NCBI RefSeq assembly: GCF_002858865.1
Contig: NZ_PJRR01000012.1
Location: forward strand, 124,001-188,000
Source: Caulobacter vibrioides
Lineage (GTDB): Bacteria > Pseudomonadota > Alphaproteobacteria > Caulobacterales > Caulobacteraceae
Direction: 5' to 3'
Length of the DNA stretch: 64,000 nt
In this document: positions 19,772 through 28,676 of the stretch, piece after piece
Layout: each line of letters starts with the position of its first letter
Position numbering within the stretch: position 1 is the stretch's first letter
The notes under the pieces: model-generated
The model's database searches: none
Told to the model about the DNA's origin: nothing
The model's input: only the letters and a program-made list of their open reading frames with translations
Translations under genes and position numbers: made by a program

Positions 19772-20167
19772 ATGGCGATCAACATCATCGCTCAGCTCGA
19801 GCAAGAAGAATCGGCCCGTCTGCTGGCCGCCCGCGCGATCCCGGACTTCCGTCCCGGCGACACCCTGCGCGTCAACGTGAAGATCAAGGAAGGCGAGCGC
19901 GAGCGCGTTCAGGCCTATGAAGGCGTCTGCATCGCCCGCGCCGGCACGGGCGTGCACGAGAGCTTCACGGTCCGTAAGATTTCGTTCGGCGAAGGCGTGG
20001 AGCGTCTGTTCCCGCTGCTGTCGCCGAGCATCGAAAGCATCGAAGTCAAGCGTCGCGGCGTCGTCCGTCGCGCCAAGCTGTACTACCTGCGCGACCGTCG
20101 CGGTAAGTCGGCCCGTATCGCCGAGCGCGCGGGCGGCCCGAAGGCTTCGGCTTCGACCGAAGCCTAA
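19772..20167 (+). CDS. rplS: 50S ribosomal protein L19
   Basis: L19 of the large ribosomal subunit (131 residues), at the 30S-50S interface. The conserved stretches [31 protein letters not shown] and [20 protein letters not shown] are unmistakable. Two ATGs occur; I chose 19772 because AAGGAG lies eight bases upstream, whereas the ATG at 19766 is only two bases from it. It is cotranscribed with trmD and followed by a strong terminator. Confidence 0.97.
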   Translation: MAINIIAQLEQEESARLLAARAIPDFRPGDTLRVNVKIKEGERERVQAYEGVCIARAGTGVHESFTVRKISFGEGVERLFPLLSPSIESIEVKRRGVVRRAKLYYLRDRRGKSARIAERAGGPKASASTEA

Positions 20168-20192
20168 GCTTCCGACCTTCGGAAATGAACGA

Positions 20193-20222
20193 GGCCCCGG
20201 TGGAGACACCGGGGCCTTTTTC
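20193..20222 (+). terminator. Rho-independent terminator of trmD-rplS
   Basis: A perfect 10-bp stem (GGCCCCGGTG/CACCGGGGCC) with loop GAGA is followed by TTTTTC. Confidence 0.92.
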
Positions 20223-20265
20223 TTTGGCTGACTTCGCGCTGGCTGTTGGCGCTAGCCTGGATGGA

Positions 20266-20393
20266 AATCCTCGTCCGGAGTTTATCCTCGGGCCGACCTT
20301 CGGTCGGTCCCGGGGGACAAGCTCAGAATGAGGATTTCGTGCGAACCGTGGCCATTAGTCGTCCTCACCCTGAGCTTGTCGAAGGGCGAGGAC
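20266..20393. repeat. Pair of imperfect intergenic palindromes
   Basis: Two palindromic elements lie back to back. One is built around CCGACCTTCGGTCGG with outer arms TCCTC/GAGGA. The other spans 20361-20393 with arms GTCCTC/GAGGAC and inner CCCT/AGGG around GAGCTTGTCGA. Elements of this second type are frequent in alphaproteobacterial intergenic DNA. The remaining space between the rplS terminator and the leuC leader holds no gene that I can support. Confidence 0.55.
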
Positions 20394-20513
20394 GGTTTCC
20401 ACGACGCTGACAACACTCAACGTCAAAATAGCCCTCGCCCTTGCCCGCGCCGTACGGTCAAGCTTGGGTGCAACCACACATAGATTGACAAACCACCGTT
20501 CCGTGAGAAGCTG

Positions 20514-20658
20514 ATGTCACCCCCGGCGCTTGTCGCTCGGGCTTCCAGACCGTCTTCTTTCTAGTGGACGGCCCTCTTCGGGCGGAGCCCATCGGCCCCC
20601 GAAGGCTGAAAACGATGCGAGGGCGCGCCGACAGGTCATAAAGACGGGTGCGCCCTTT
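20514..20658 (+). promoter_or_regulatory. Possible attenuator leader of leuC
   Basis: A 16-codon reading frame ([16 protein letters not shown], 20514-20564) follows a GAGAAG ribosome-binding site. Downstream lies a terminator-like 10-bp stem (20620-20629 with 20646-20656, one G-U pair) ending in TTT. The segment GCCCTC at 20571-20576 can pair with GAGGGC at 20619-20624, which would break that stem. This looks like an attenuator upstream of leuC. The peptide has only one Leu codon, so classical leucine attenuation is uncertain. Confidence 0.35.
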
Positions 20659-20767
20659 GCGTTCCAGCCCGCCTTGCGTCGTCACACCGCGATCAGCGGC
20701 GCAAGAATTTGGCCCCAGGCCCGCCCGCCTCTGGATTTTGACGCACGATCCGCCCTATATCCCCGCC

Positions 20768-22207
20768 ATGTCCGGCAAAACCCTTTACGACAAGATCTGG
20801 GACGCTCACGTCGTCAGCGAAGCAGGCGGCGAAGCGATCCTCTATATCGACCTGCACCTCATCCATGAGGTGACCACCCCGCAGGCCTTCGCAGGCCTTC
20901 GCGCGGCCGGCCGCAAGGTGCGCCGGCCCGATCGCACGCTCGCCGTGGCCGACCACAACATCCCGACCGAGGGCCAGGCCCTGGGCGTCGACGCTGTGGC
21001 CGACGAAGAAGCGCGCCTGCAGCTGAAGACCCTGGCCCGCAACGTCGCCGACAACGGCATCGAATTCTTCCCGATGGGCGACATCCGCAACGGCATTGTC
21101 CATGTGGTGGGTCCCGAGCAGGGCCGCACCCAGCCGGGCATGACCATCGTCTGCGGCGATAGCCACACCTCGACCCACGGCGCCTTCGGGGCCCTGGCCC
21201 ACGGCATCGGCACGTCCGAGGTCGAGCACGTCCTGGCCACCCAGACCCTGCGCCAGAAGAAGGCCAGGAACATGCTGGTCCGCGTCGACGGCCAGCTGCC
21301 GCCCGGCGTGACCGGCAAGGACGTGGCCCTGGCCGTGATCGGCGAGATCGGCACGGCCGGCGGCACCGGCTATGTCATCGAGTTCGCCGGCGAGGCCATT
21401 CGCAGCCTGTCGATGGAGGGCCGCATGACCCTCTGCAACCTGACCATCGAGGGCGGCGCCAAGGCCGGCCTGGTGGCCCCGGACGACAAGACCTTCGCCT
21501 ATATCCAGGGCAAGCCCGCCGCCCCCAAGGGCGCGGCCTGGGACATGGCGCTGAGCCACTGGAAGACCTTCTTCACCGACGAGGACGCCGTCTTCGACCG
21601 CACGGTCGTCATCGACGGCTCGGCCCTCGTGCCGATGGTCACCTGGGGCACGTCGCCTGAGGACGTCATCCCGGTCACCGGCAACGTGCCCGACCCGGAA
21701 AGCTTCGCCACGCCCGACAAGCGCGCGGCCGCCCACCGGGCCCTGGACTATATGGGCCTGAAGGCCGGCCAGCCGATCTCGGAAGCCCGTATCGACCGCG
21801 TCTTCATCGGCTCGTGCACCAACAGCCGCATCGAGGACATGCGCGCCGCCGCCGCCGTGGTGCAGGAAGCCTTCCTGCACGGGCGCCTCGTGGCCCCGCA
21901 CGTCAAGGCCATGGTCGTGCCGGGCTCAGGCCTTGTGAAAGAACAGGCCGAAGAAGAAGGCCTGGACGCCATCTTCAAGGCCGCCGGCTTTGACTGGCGC
22001 GAACCCGGCTGCTCGATGTGCCTGGCCATGAACCCCGACAAGCTGGCCCCACAGGAGCGCTGCGCCTCGACCAGCAACCGCAACTTCGAGGGCCGCCAGG
22101 GCCGCGCCGGCCGCACCCACCTCGTCTCCCCCGCCATGGCGGCGGCGGCGGCGATCGCGGGGCATCTGGTGGATGTGCGCACCCTCTTCTCGGAGACCGC
22201 CCAATGA
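20768..22207 (+). CDS. leuC: 3-isopropylmalate dehydratase large subunit
   Basis: This aconitase-family [4Fe-4S] enzyme (479 residues) isomerises 2- to 3-isopropylmalate in leucine synthesis. Cluster ligands are visible: Cys in [13 protein letters not shown] and the pair in [21 protein letters not shown] and [20 protein letters not shown] are further signatures. The start at 20768 ([12 protein letters not shown]) fits the family N terminus; the frame is open upstream without coding character. Its stop overlaps the leuD start in ATGA, coupling the two subunits. Confidence 0.97.
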   Translation: MSGKTLYDKIWDAHVVSEAGGEAILYIDLHLIHEVTTPQAFAGLRAAGRKVRRPDRTLAVADHNIPTEGQALGVDAVADEEARLQLKTLARNVADNGIEFFPMGDIRNGIVHVVGPEQGRTQPGMTIVCGDSHTSTHGAFGALAHGIGTSEVEHVLATQTLRQKKARNMLVRVDGQLPPGVTGKDVALAVIGEIGTAGGTGYVIEFAGEAIRSLSMEGRMTLCNLTIEGGAKAGLVAPDDKTFAYIQGKPAAPKGAAWDMALSHWKTFFTDEDAVFDRTVVIDGSALVPMVTWGTSPEDVIPVTGNVPDPESFATPDKRAAAHRALDYMGLKAGQPISEARIDRVFIGSCTNSRIEDMRAAAAVVQEAFLHGRLVAPHVKAMVVPGSGLVKEQAEEEGLDAIFKAAGFDWREPGCSMCLAMNPDKLAPQERCASTSNRNFEGRQGRAGRTHLVSPAMAAAAAIAGHLVDVRTLFSETAQ

Positions 22208-22812
22208 AGGCCTTCACCCGCCTCGACGGCCGCGCGGCTCCGCTGGAGCTGGCCAATATCGACACCGACCAGATCATCCCAAAGCAGTTCCTCAAGACCG
22301 TGGAGCGCGAGGGCCTGGCCAAGGGGCTGTTCTACGATTTCCGCTTCGACGCCGACGGGAACGAGATCAGCGACTTCGTGCTGAATAAGCCGGAGTACAA
22401 GAGCGCCAGCGTGCTGATCGCCGGCGACAATTTCGGCTGCGGCAGCTCGCGCGAGCATGCGCCCTGGGCGCTGATGGACTTCGGGATCATGTGCGTGATC
22501 TCGACCAGCTTCGCCGACATCTTCAACAACAACTGCTTCAACAACGGCCTGCTGCCCGTGGTGGTCAGCCCCGAGGACCTCGCCCTGCTGATGGACGAGG
22601 CCAAGGGCGGCAACCACATGGTCAGCGTCGATCTGGAAGCCCAGACCGTCATCTCGCCCTCGGGCAAGACGATCGGCTTCGACATCGACCCCGTGCGCAA
22701 GGAAAAGATGCTGAAGGGTCTCGACGCCATCGGCGAGACGATGATGCACGGCGGCGACATCGATCTGTTCGAAAGCAAGCGCGCCATCAGCCAGCCCTGG
22801 CTGGAGGCGTAG
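22204..22812 (+). CDS. leuD: 3-isopropylmalate dehydratase small subunit
   Basis: This is the swivel-domain subunit (202 residues), partner of LeuC. It shows [20 protein letters not shown], the [19 protein letters not shown] loop and [17 protein letters not shown], all typical of LeuD. The start at 22204 overlaps the leuC stop by four bases. Confidence 0.97.
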   Translation: MKAFTRLDGRAAPLELANIDTDQIIPKQFLKTVEREGLAKGLFYDFRFDADGNEISDFVLNKPEYKSASVLIAGDNFGCGSSREHAPWALMDFGIMCVISTSFADIFNNNCFNNGLLPVVVSPEDLALLMDEAKGGNHMVSVDLEAQTVISPSGKTIGFDIDPVRKEKMLKGLDAIGETMMHGGDIDLFESKRAISQPWLEA

Positions 22813-22824
22813 TCCTTAAAATCT

Positions 22825-22923
22825 GTCATCCCGGTCAAGCGCGGAGCGCGCCGAACCGGGACCGCGGGAAGCGCCGGCGTTTGCCGTGGTCCCGGCTCTC
22901 CGCTTCGCTGCGGCCGGGATGAC
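22825..22923. repeat. Palindromic intergenic repeat after leuD
   Basis: Perfect 10-bp outer arms GTCATCCCGG (22825-22834) and CCGGGATGAC (22914-22923) enclose a second inverted pair around CCGGGACC and GGTCCCGG. This is a REP-like element of a type common in alphaproteobacteria. It lies between leuD and the ABM gene and could reduce read-through or protect mRNA. Confidence 0.7.
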
Positions 22924-22947
22924 AAGCAGCTTCGGGAGAATGCCGAG

Positions 22948-23250
22948 ATGACCCTCATCCTCGCCGGTTCGATCCGCATCGCGCCAGAGCGCCTCGCCGA
23001 GCTGCGTCCGCATCTTGCCGCGCAGGTCGAGGGATCGCGCGGCGAGCCGGGCTGCCTGGCCTACGCCCTGTCCGAAGACCCGCTGGATCGCGGCCTGATC
23101 CGGGTTTTCGAGCACTTCACCGACGCGGCGGCCTTGGAATTCCACCGCGCCAGCCCGCATATGGCGGCGTGGCGCGCGGCCTGCGCCGCGCTGGGCGTTC
23201 ACGAGCGCCGCATGTCCTCCTTCGACGTTTCAGACTATCGCGAGATCTAA
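22948..23250 (+). CDS. Antibiotic biosynthesis monooxygenase (ABM/YgiN) domain protein
   Basis: This 100-residue single-domain protein has the ferredoxin-like ABM fold. It shows [35 protein letters not shown], and [19 protein letters not shown] with the usual His. Relatives include the quinol monooxygenase YgiN and heme-degrading enzymes; others have no known substrate. It ends one base before leuB, so it is part of the leu transcript, though no role in leucine synthesis is known for the family. Confidence 0.85.
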   Translation: MTLILAGSIRIAPERLAELRPHLAAQVEGSRGEPGCLAYALSEDPLDRGLIRVFEHFTDAAALEFHRASPHMAAWRAACAALGVHERRMSSFDVSDYREI

Positions 23251-23251
23251 G

Positions 23252-24304
23252 ATGGCGACTCTTCTCCTCCTGCCCGGCGACGGCATCGGCCCGGAAGTCT
23301 GCGCGGAGGTGCGCCGCGTGGCCGCCGCCCTCACCCCGGACCTGAAGGTCGAGGAAGCGCTCTATGGCGGCGCCAGCTACGATACGCACAGCACGCCGCT
23401 GACCGACGAGGTCCGCGACCAGGCCCTCGCCAGCGACGCGGTGCTGATGGGCGCGGTCGGCGGTCCCAAATGGGCTGACGCCCCGCGCCACCTGCGCCCC
23501 GAGGCGGGCCTTCTGAACCTGCGCAAGGCGATGGACGTGTTCGCCAACCTGCGCCCGGCCTACTGCTTCGAGGCCCTGGCCGGCGCCTCCAGCCTGAAGC
23601 CGGAACTGGTCTCGGGCCTGGACATCATGTTCGTGCGCGAACTGGTGGGCGGCGTCTATTTCGGCCAGCCGCGCGGCATCGAAGACCTGGCCGACGGCCA
23701 GAAGAAAGGCTTCGACACCCAGGTCTATACGACCAGCGAGATCGAGCGCGTCGGACGCGTGGCCTTCGAGCTCGCGCGTGGCCGCACCAACAAGGTCCAC
23801 TCGGCCGAGAAGTCGAACGTCATGGAGTCGGGCCTGCTGTGGAAGCAGGTCATCACCGAGCTGCACGCCCGCGAATATCCGGACGTCCAGCTGGAGCACA
23901 TCCTGGCCGACAACTGCGCCATGCAGCTGGTCCGCGCGCCCAAGCAGTTTGACGTGATCGTCACCGACAACCTGTTCGGCGACATCCTGTCGGACGCGGC
24001 GGCCATGCTGACCGGCTCGCTGGGCATGCTGCCCTCGGCCGCTCTGGGCGCGCCGGGCAAGCCGGGCCTCTATGAGCCGATCCACGGCTCGGCCCCCGAC
24101 ATCGCCGGCAAGGGCCTGGCCAATCCGCTGGCCGCCATCCTGTCGTTCGAGATGGCCCTGCGCTGGTCGCTCAAGCAGACGCAGGCCGCCGACGCCCTGC
24201 TGGCGGCGGTGAAGGCCGCGCTCGACAACGGCGCCCGCACCCGTGATCTGGGCGGCTCGCTGACCACCGCCCAGATGGGTGATGCGGTGCTGGCGGCGCT
24301 TTAG
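23252..24304 (+). CDS. leuB: 3-isopropylmalate dehydrogenase
   Basis: This NAD-dependent enzyme (350 residues) oxidises and decarboxylates 3-isopropylmalate. [20 protein letters not shown] opens the protein. [15 protein letters not shown], the substrate/metal region [20 protein letters not shown], and [20 protein letters not shown] with [10 protein letters not shown] all match LeuB. It completes leuC-leuD-leuB; leuA is not in the window. Confidence 0.97.
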   Translation: MATLLLLPGDGIGPEVCAEVRRVAAALTPDLKVEEALYGGASYDTHSTPLTDEVRDQALASDAVLMGAVGGPKWADAPRHLRPEAGLLNLRKAMDVFANLRPAYCFEALAGASSLKPELVSGLDIMFVRELVGGVYFGQPRGIEDLADGQKKGFDTQVYTTSEIERVGRVAFELARGRTNKVHSAEKSNVMESGLLWKQVITELHAREYPDVQLEHILADNCAMQLVRAPKQFDVIVTDNLFGDILSDAAAMLTGSLGMLPSAALGAPGKPGLYEPIHGSAPDIAGKGLANPLAAILSFEMALRWSLKQTQAADALLAAVKAALDNGARTRDLGGSLTTAQMGDAVLAAL

Positions 24305-24311
24305 GCTTACT

Positions 24312-24414
24312 GCGTCCTTCGAGGCCCGCTACGCAGGCGCCTCAGGATGAGGGATTCATTGCATTGATTTCCTCATCCTGAGGTGTGCGCTCCTAAGCGC
24401 GCTTCAAAGGACGC
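24312..24414. repeat. Palindromic intergenic repeat after leuB
   Basis: The outer arms GCGTCCTT/AAGGACGC enclose a perfect 13-bp pair, CCTCAGGATGAGG (24340-24352) with CCTCATCCTGAGG (24371-24383). Its sequence differs from the palindrome after leuD. It is likely a dispersed REP-like element and may also act as a transcription end for the leu operon. Confidence 0.7.
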
Positions 24415-24480
24415 GGGGCCTTCCCCCACCCCCGTCTCACCCCCTAACCTCCTCCCAACGACAAGAATTGGGAGGCGCCC

Positions 24481-26100
24481 ATGATCCCGGGCCTGATGCA
24501 GACGAAGCCGTTGATGATCAGCGGCATCCTGACCTACGCCGCCCAGGCCCATGGCGCGCGCGAGATCGTCTCGCGGCTGATCGACGAGCCCCTGCATCGC
24601 TACGACTATGCCGGCCTGGCGCGCCGCGCGGCCCAGGCGGCCAATGCCCTGACGCGGCTGGGGATCAAGGCCGGCGACCGCGTCACCTCGCTGGCCTGGA
24701 ACACGCACCGGCACCTGGAGCTGTTCTACGCAGTTCCGGGGATCGGCGCCGTGCTGCACACCGCCAACCCCAGGCTGTTCGACGAGCAGATCGTCTACAC
24801 GATCAACCACGCCGAAAGCGGCGTGCTCTTCTTCGAGCGCAACTTCCAGGCCCTGGTCGAGCGCATCGCGCCGCAACTGACCACGGTGAAGACCTTCGTC
24901 ATGCTGTCAGACGCCGAGCGGACCGTCCCCGGCGCGGTCGGCGCGATCAGCTACGAGACCTTGATCGAAGGCGAGCCGGACGCGTTTCCCTGGCCCAGCT
25001 TCGACGAGAACGCCGGCGCCTTCCTCTGCTACACCTCGGGCACCACCGGCGATCCCAAGGGGGTGCTCTATTCGCACCGGGCCGTGGTGCTGCACGCCAT
25101 GGCGGGGGGCTTAAACAGCGCCTTCGGCTTCACGGCGTTCGACGTGGTGATGCCCTGCTCCAGCCTCTACCACGCCACCGCCTGGGGCCTGCCGTTCAGC
25201 GCCCCGATCTGCGGCGCCAAGCTCGTGCTGCCCGCCGACAAGATGGACGGCGCCAGTCTGCACCAGCTGATCGAGGGCGAGGGCGTCACCTTCACTGGAG
25301 GCGTGCCGACCATCTGGACCATGTACCTGGACTGGCTGGACAAGAACGACCGTCGGCCCGACAGCCTGAAGAAGGTGGTCATCGGCGGCAGCGCCGTACC
25401 CCGCGCCATGGCCGAGACCTTCAAGCGCCGCTACGGCGTCCAGACCCTGCAGATCTGGGGCATGACCGAGACCTGTCCGATCGGCGTCGTCGCCACCCCC
25501 ACCCCGGCCCTGGCGGCGCTGGGCGAGGAGGCGATGGACGAGGCGATCTGGACCCGCCAGGGCCGCCTGCAGTTCGGCATCGAGCTGAAGGTCGAGACCG
25601 AGGACGGCCAGGCCGCGCCCTGGGACGGCGAGACCTCCGGCGCGCTCCTGGTGCGCGGCCCCTGGGTGGTGAAGCGCTATTTCCGGAAAGACACCGACGC
25701 CGCGCGCGAGGACGGCTTCTTCGACACCGGCGACATCGCCACGCTGGACGCCAACGGCTTCATGCGGATCACCGACCGCCAGAAGGACGTCATCAAGTCG
25801 GGCGGCGAATGGATCAGCTCGATCGACCTGGAAAACGTCGCCGTCGGCTGTCCCGGCGTGAAGATCGCCGCCGTGATCGGCGTGCCGCATCCCAAGTGGG
25901 AGGAACGCCCGCTGCTGGTCATCGAGGCTCACGAAGGCGCGGAGGTCACCAGGGCCGCCGTGCTCGACTACCTAGCGCCCCGGATCGTCAAATGGTGGAC
26001 GCCCGACGACGTGGTCTTCGCCACCGTGCCGCTGACCGCAACGGGCAAGATCGACAAGAAGGTGCTGCGCCAGGCGTGGAAGGATCACCTGATCGGCTGA
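24481..26100 (+). CDS. Acyl-CoA synthetase (AMP-binding, medium/long chain)
   Basis: This 539-residue adenylate-forming ligase activates a fatty acid with ATP and CoA. The P-loop-like motif A3 is [19 protein letters not shown] near residues 181-199. The A5 motif is [13 protein letters not shown], and the C-terminal hinge and Lys regions are [19 protein letters not shown] and [22 protein letters not shown]-type linkers ([16 protein letters not shown]) resemble long/medium-chain ligases of beta-oxidation. The start follows GGGAGG closely. It converges with the GNAT gene, their ends touching. Confidence 0.92.
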   Translation: MIPGLMQTKPLMISGILTYAAQAHGAREIVSRLIDEPLHRYDYAGLARRAAQAANALTRLGIKAGDRVTSLAWNTHRHLELFYAVPGIGAVLHTANPRLFDEQIVYTINHAESGVLFFERNFQALVERIAPQLTTVKTFVMLSDAERTVPGAVGAISYETLIEGEPDAFPWPSFDENAGAFLCYTSGTTGDPKGVLYSHRAVVLHAMAGGLNSAFGFTAFDVVMPCSSLYHATAWGLPFSAPICGAKLVLPADKMDGASLHQLIEGEGVTFTGGVPTIWTMYLDWLDKNDRRPDSLKKVVIGGSAVPRAMAETFKRRYGVQTLQIWGMTETCPIGVVATPTPALAALGEEAMDEAIWTRQGRLQFGIELKVETEDGQAAPWDGETSGALLVRGPWVVKRYFRKDTDAAREDGFFDTGDIATLDANGFMRITDRQKDVIKSGGEWISSIDLENVAVGCPGVKIAAVIGVPHPKWEERPLLVIEAHEGAEVTRAAVLDYLAPRIVKWWTPDDVVFATVPLTATGKIDKKVLRQAWKDHLIG

Positions 26101-26574
26101 TCACAGCTTCAGCCGCCAGCTCTCCGACACCAGCCCGTCGGCGAAGCCGTCATAGTCCCAGCTGTCCTCCAGCACGAAGCCGAAGCGGGCATAGAGGCGA
26201 CGGGCCGGCAGCAGGATGCTCTGGGTCCACAGCACCATCTCGGCGTAGCCGGCCTCTCGGGCCCGGGCGATGCAGGCGGCGATCAGGGCCTCGCCGACGC
26301 CCAGCCCCCGCGCCGAGGGCTCGACCAGCAGCAGGCGCAGGCGGCCGACCGTATCGGTCTCTCTGGCCAGCATGATCGAACCGACCGGCCTTCCCTCATG
26401 TTCGGCGATCCAGCAGGCCTCGCGGGCCGGGTCATGGGTCTTCACATAGTCGGCGACGACGCCGGCCACGACGCCCTCGAACCGATGGTCCCAGCCCTGC
26501 TCGGCGGCGTACAGCGCGCCATGCCGCTGGATGATCCAGCCGAGGTCTCCCGGCCGTGTGGTGCGCAGGATCAT
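26101..26574 (-). CDS. GNAT-family N-acetyltransferase
   Basis: This 157-residue GNAT protein has the acetyl-CoA loop VEPSARGLGVGEALIAACI and a preceding beta-4 strand LRLLLV. ARRLYARFGFVLEDSWDYDG near the end is typical of MarR-associated GNAT domains (MarR-GNAT fusions), although no HTH domain is attached here. GTG 26577 is an alternative start one codon earlier. A 35-codon frame ends just upstream (26580), so the two may be coupled. The substrate is unknown. Confidence 0.88.
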   Translation of the reverse strand: MILRTTRPGDLGWIIQRHGALYAAEQGWDHRFEGVVAGVVADYVKTHDPAREACWIAEHEGRPVGSIMLARETDTVGRLRLLLVEPSARGLGVGEALIAACIARAREAGYAEMVLWTQSILLPARRLYARFGFVLEDSWDYDGFADGLVSESWRLKL

Positions 26575-26579
26575 CACGG

Positions 26580-26687
26580 CTATTCCACGGTCATCTGGGT
26601 CTGGGTGACCACCGCGACACGGGTCATCGTCACGCCCATCAGGGCGGCGAACGGCAAGAGGTTCAGGTCAAAGACGGGCGTGTTCAT
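26580..26687 (-). CDS. Possible 35-residue protein upstream of the GNAT gene
   Basis: This short frame encodes MNTPVFDLNLLPFAALMGVT followed by 15 residues ending MTVE. Third codon positions are almost all G or C, as in real genes of this genome, and its stop lies two bases from the GTG/ATG start of the GNAT gene. No clear ribosome-binding site is seen. It could be a coupled small gene or leader; no family is recognised. Confidence 0.4.
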   Translation of the reverse strand: MNTPVFDLNLLPFAALMGVTMTRVAVVTQTQMTVE

Positions 26688-26765
26688 CGGCGCATGTGAC
26701 GCCCGTCTCGCCACGTCACGCAAGCCGGTTCGGACGAACGATCCGATGGATAGCGTCGGAGGCCT

Positions 26766-27224
26766 TTATGGCAGGGGGCGAGACTTTCGGTTCTCGTCGA
26801 TGGCCACGAAGGTGAAGACGCCCTCGGTCACCTTGTTAGCTTGTTCGCCGTCCCGCCGGCGACGCCAGGCCTCGACGGCGACCTTCAGCGAGGTGCGGCC
26901 GGTATGGACCACCTTGGCGAACAGACTGACCTCGTCGCCGACGAACACCGGGCTGAGAAAGGTCATGCCGTCGATCGCGATGGTGGCGCAGCGGCCGGCC
27001 GCGCGATGGAAGGCGATCGAGGCGGCGGCCAGGTCCATCTGCGACAAAAGCCAACCGCCGAAGATGTCGCCCTCGGGATTGGTGTCGGACGGCATGGCGA
27101 TGGCGCGCAGCACCGGCGCCTCCTGCGGCCACTCGGCCTTTTCCCACGCCTCGGCGAGCGTCTCGGCCCGCGCGTTCGCCGCGATGGCGTCGCCGTCCAA
27201 GCTAGTGCCCGGCGGCGTCGACAT
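26766..27224 (-). CDS. Acyl-CoA thioesterase, hotdog fold (YciA-like)
   Basis: This 152-residue protein hydrolyses acyl-CoA esters. The hotdog signature is MPSDTNPEGDIFGGWLLSQM with the catalytic Asp, followed by GMTFLSPVFVGDEVSLFAKV. TEGVFTFVAIDENRKSRPLP ends the protein as in YciA/YbgC-type enzymes. The ATG at 27224 is preferred; the frame is open further upstream, but that sequence overlaps the zinc-finger gene in another frame. The start lies 23 bases inside that gene, suggesting coupling. Confidence 0.9.
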   Translation of the reverse strand: MSTPPGTSLDGDAIAANARAETLAEAWEKAEWPQEAPVLRAIAMPSDTNPEGDIFGGWLLSQMDLAAASIAFHRAAGRCATIAIDGMTFLSPVFVGDEVSLFAKVVHTGRTSLKVAVEAWRRRRDGEQANKVTEGVFTFVAIDENRKSRPLP

Positions 27225-27468
27225 AGACGCCGGGGGCCAGATGCTCGTCATGGCCGGCGTCCGTCGCGGCGACGAAGCGGCGGTCGCAATAGGGGCAGTC
27301 GACGAAGCCGGCCGCGCCCATCTCAAGCCAGACCCGCGGATGGCCCAGGGCGCCGCCGACGCCATCGCAGGCGATGCGGTGGCCGTGAACGGCGATGGTC
27401 TCCGGCGCCGGTCCAGCAATCGCGACGGGATCGGTGGCGGTCGGGGCGGCGGCGGGCGTCTTGGCCAT
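27202..27468 (-). CDS. CHCC-type zinc-finger protein (NDUFS6-like)
   Basis: This 88-residue protein has a zf-CHCC domain: Cys in HRIACDGVGGALGHPRVW with His, then FVDCPYCDRRFV with two Cys. The same fold occurs in the NDUFS6 subunit of mitochondrial complex I and in short alphaproteobacterial proteins. The role here is unknown. It overlaps the following thioesterase start by 23 bases. Confidence 0.85.
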   Translation of the reverse strand: MAKTPAAAPTATDPVAIAGPAPETIAVHGHRIACDGVGGALGHPRVWLEMGAAGFVDCPYCDRRFVAATDAGHDEHLAPGVYVDAAGH

Positions 27469-27611
27469 CAGGCGGATCCTCGAGATTTCCGAACGCGGCC
27501 TTGGCGCGGCGGCGAACGAGGCATACCTATGCGACGCTGAAAGGCGCCGTCAATCGACGCACGCCTCTAATGACGTTTCGCGGCCCTTCGCCGCCCCGCT
27601 TTGGACATTCC

Positions 27612-28574
27612 ATGGACCTGCCCGCCTACGCCATCGAAGCCGAAGGCCTGTACAAGACCTATGCCGGCACCAAGACCTCGCCGGAGAAGCGGGCCCTGAA
27701 CGGTATCGACCTGAAGATTCCGCGAGGCTCCATCTTCGGCCTTCTGGGACCCAACGGCGCGGGCAAGTCGACCTTCATCAACATCCTGGCGGGCCTGGTC
27801 CGCAAGAGCTCGGGCACAGTGCGCATCTGGGGCCGCGACATCGACCAGCGGCCGCGCGACGCCCGCGCCGCGATCGGCGTAGTGCCGCAGGAGCTGGCCG
27901 CCGACGTATTCTTCACCCCGCGCGAGTCGCTGGAGGTGCAGGCCGGCTTCTATGGCGTGCCCAAGAGCGAGCGGCGCACCGACGAGCTGCTGAACGCCCT
28001 GGGCCTGGGCGACAAGGCGGGCGCCTATGTCCGCCAGCTGTCGGGCGGCATGAAGCGCCGTCTGATGGTGGCGAAAGCCATGGTCCACCAGCCGCCGGTG
28101 CTGATCCTCGACGAGCCCACCGCCGGGGTCGATGTCGAGCTGCGCCGCCAGCTCTGGCAGTACGTCACCAGCCTCAACGAACTGGGCGTGACCATCGTGC
28201 TCACCACCCACTATCTGGAAGAGGCCCAGGAGCTCTGCGACGAGATCGCCATCATCAACCGGGGCGAGGTCGTGGCCTGCGAGCCGACGGCCAAGCTGCT
28301 GGGCCGCATGGACAGCCGCAACGTCGTGGTGACGCCCGAAAGCCCCGTGACCGCCGCCCCGGTCCTGGAGGGCTTCGAGACCAAGCTGCGCTCGGGCGGC
28401 GCCTTCTCGGTCAGCTACCGCACCGGCCAGTCCAGCGTCGAGCAGGTGCTGGCGGCCGTCCGCGCCAGCGGCGTCCATATCAAGGACATCGCCACCGAGG
28501 ATCCCGATCTGGAAGACGTCTTCGTCGCCCTGACCTACGGCGATCCCAACGCCGCCGATCCGACCAAGGACTGA
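27612..28574 (+). CDS. ABC transporter ATP-binding protein, YadG/ABC-2 type
   Basis: This 320-residue ATPase has Walker A GLLGPNGAGKSTFINILAGL, the signature YVRQLSGGMKRRLMVAKAMV, Walker B PVLILDEPTAGVD and the H-loop TIVLTTHYLEEAQELCDE. The C-terminal 70 residues resemble those of ABC-2 exporters such as YadG. The start at 27612 gives the family N terminus; the frame is open upstream. The ABC-2 permease (YadH type) normally adjacent is missing on both sides, so its partner must be elsewhere. Confidence 0.92.
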   Translation: MDLPAYAIEAEGLYKTYAGTKTSPEKRALNGIDLKIPRGSIFGLLGPNGAGKSTFINILAGLVRKSSGTVRIWGRDIDQRPRDARAAIGVVPQELAADVFFTPRESLEVQAGFYGVPKSERRTDELLNALGLGDKAGAYVRQLSGGMKRRLMVAKAMVHQPPVLILDEPTAGVDVELRRQLWQYVTSLNELGVTIVLTTHYLEEAQELCDEIAIINRGEVVACEPTAKLLGRMDSRNVVVTPESPVTAAPVLEGFETKLRSGGAFSVSYRTGQSSVEQVLAAVRASGVHIKDIATEDPDLEDVFVALTYGDPNAADPTKD

Positions 28575-28676
28575 TCACCCGCCTCATCAGCGTCCTGTCG
28601 CGACGAAGCGCGCTTGCCAGCCTGGACGGCGCGCGCCAGCTTCGCAGCCTTCGGGGTGCGATGGGGCGTGCGGGCG

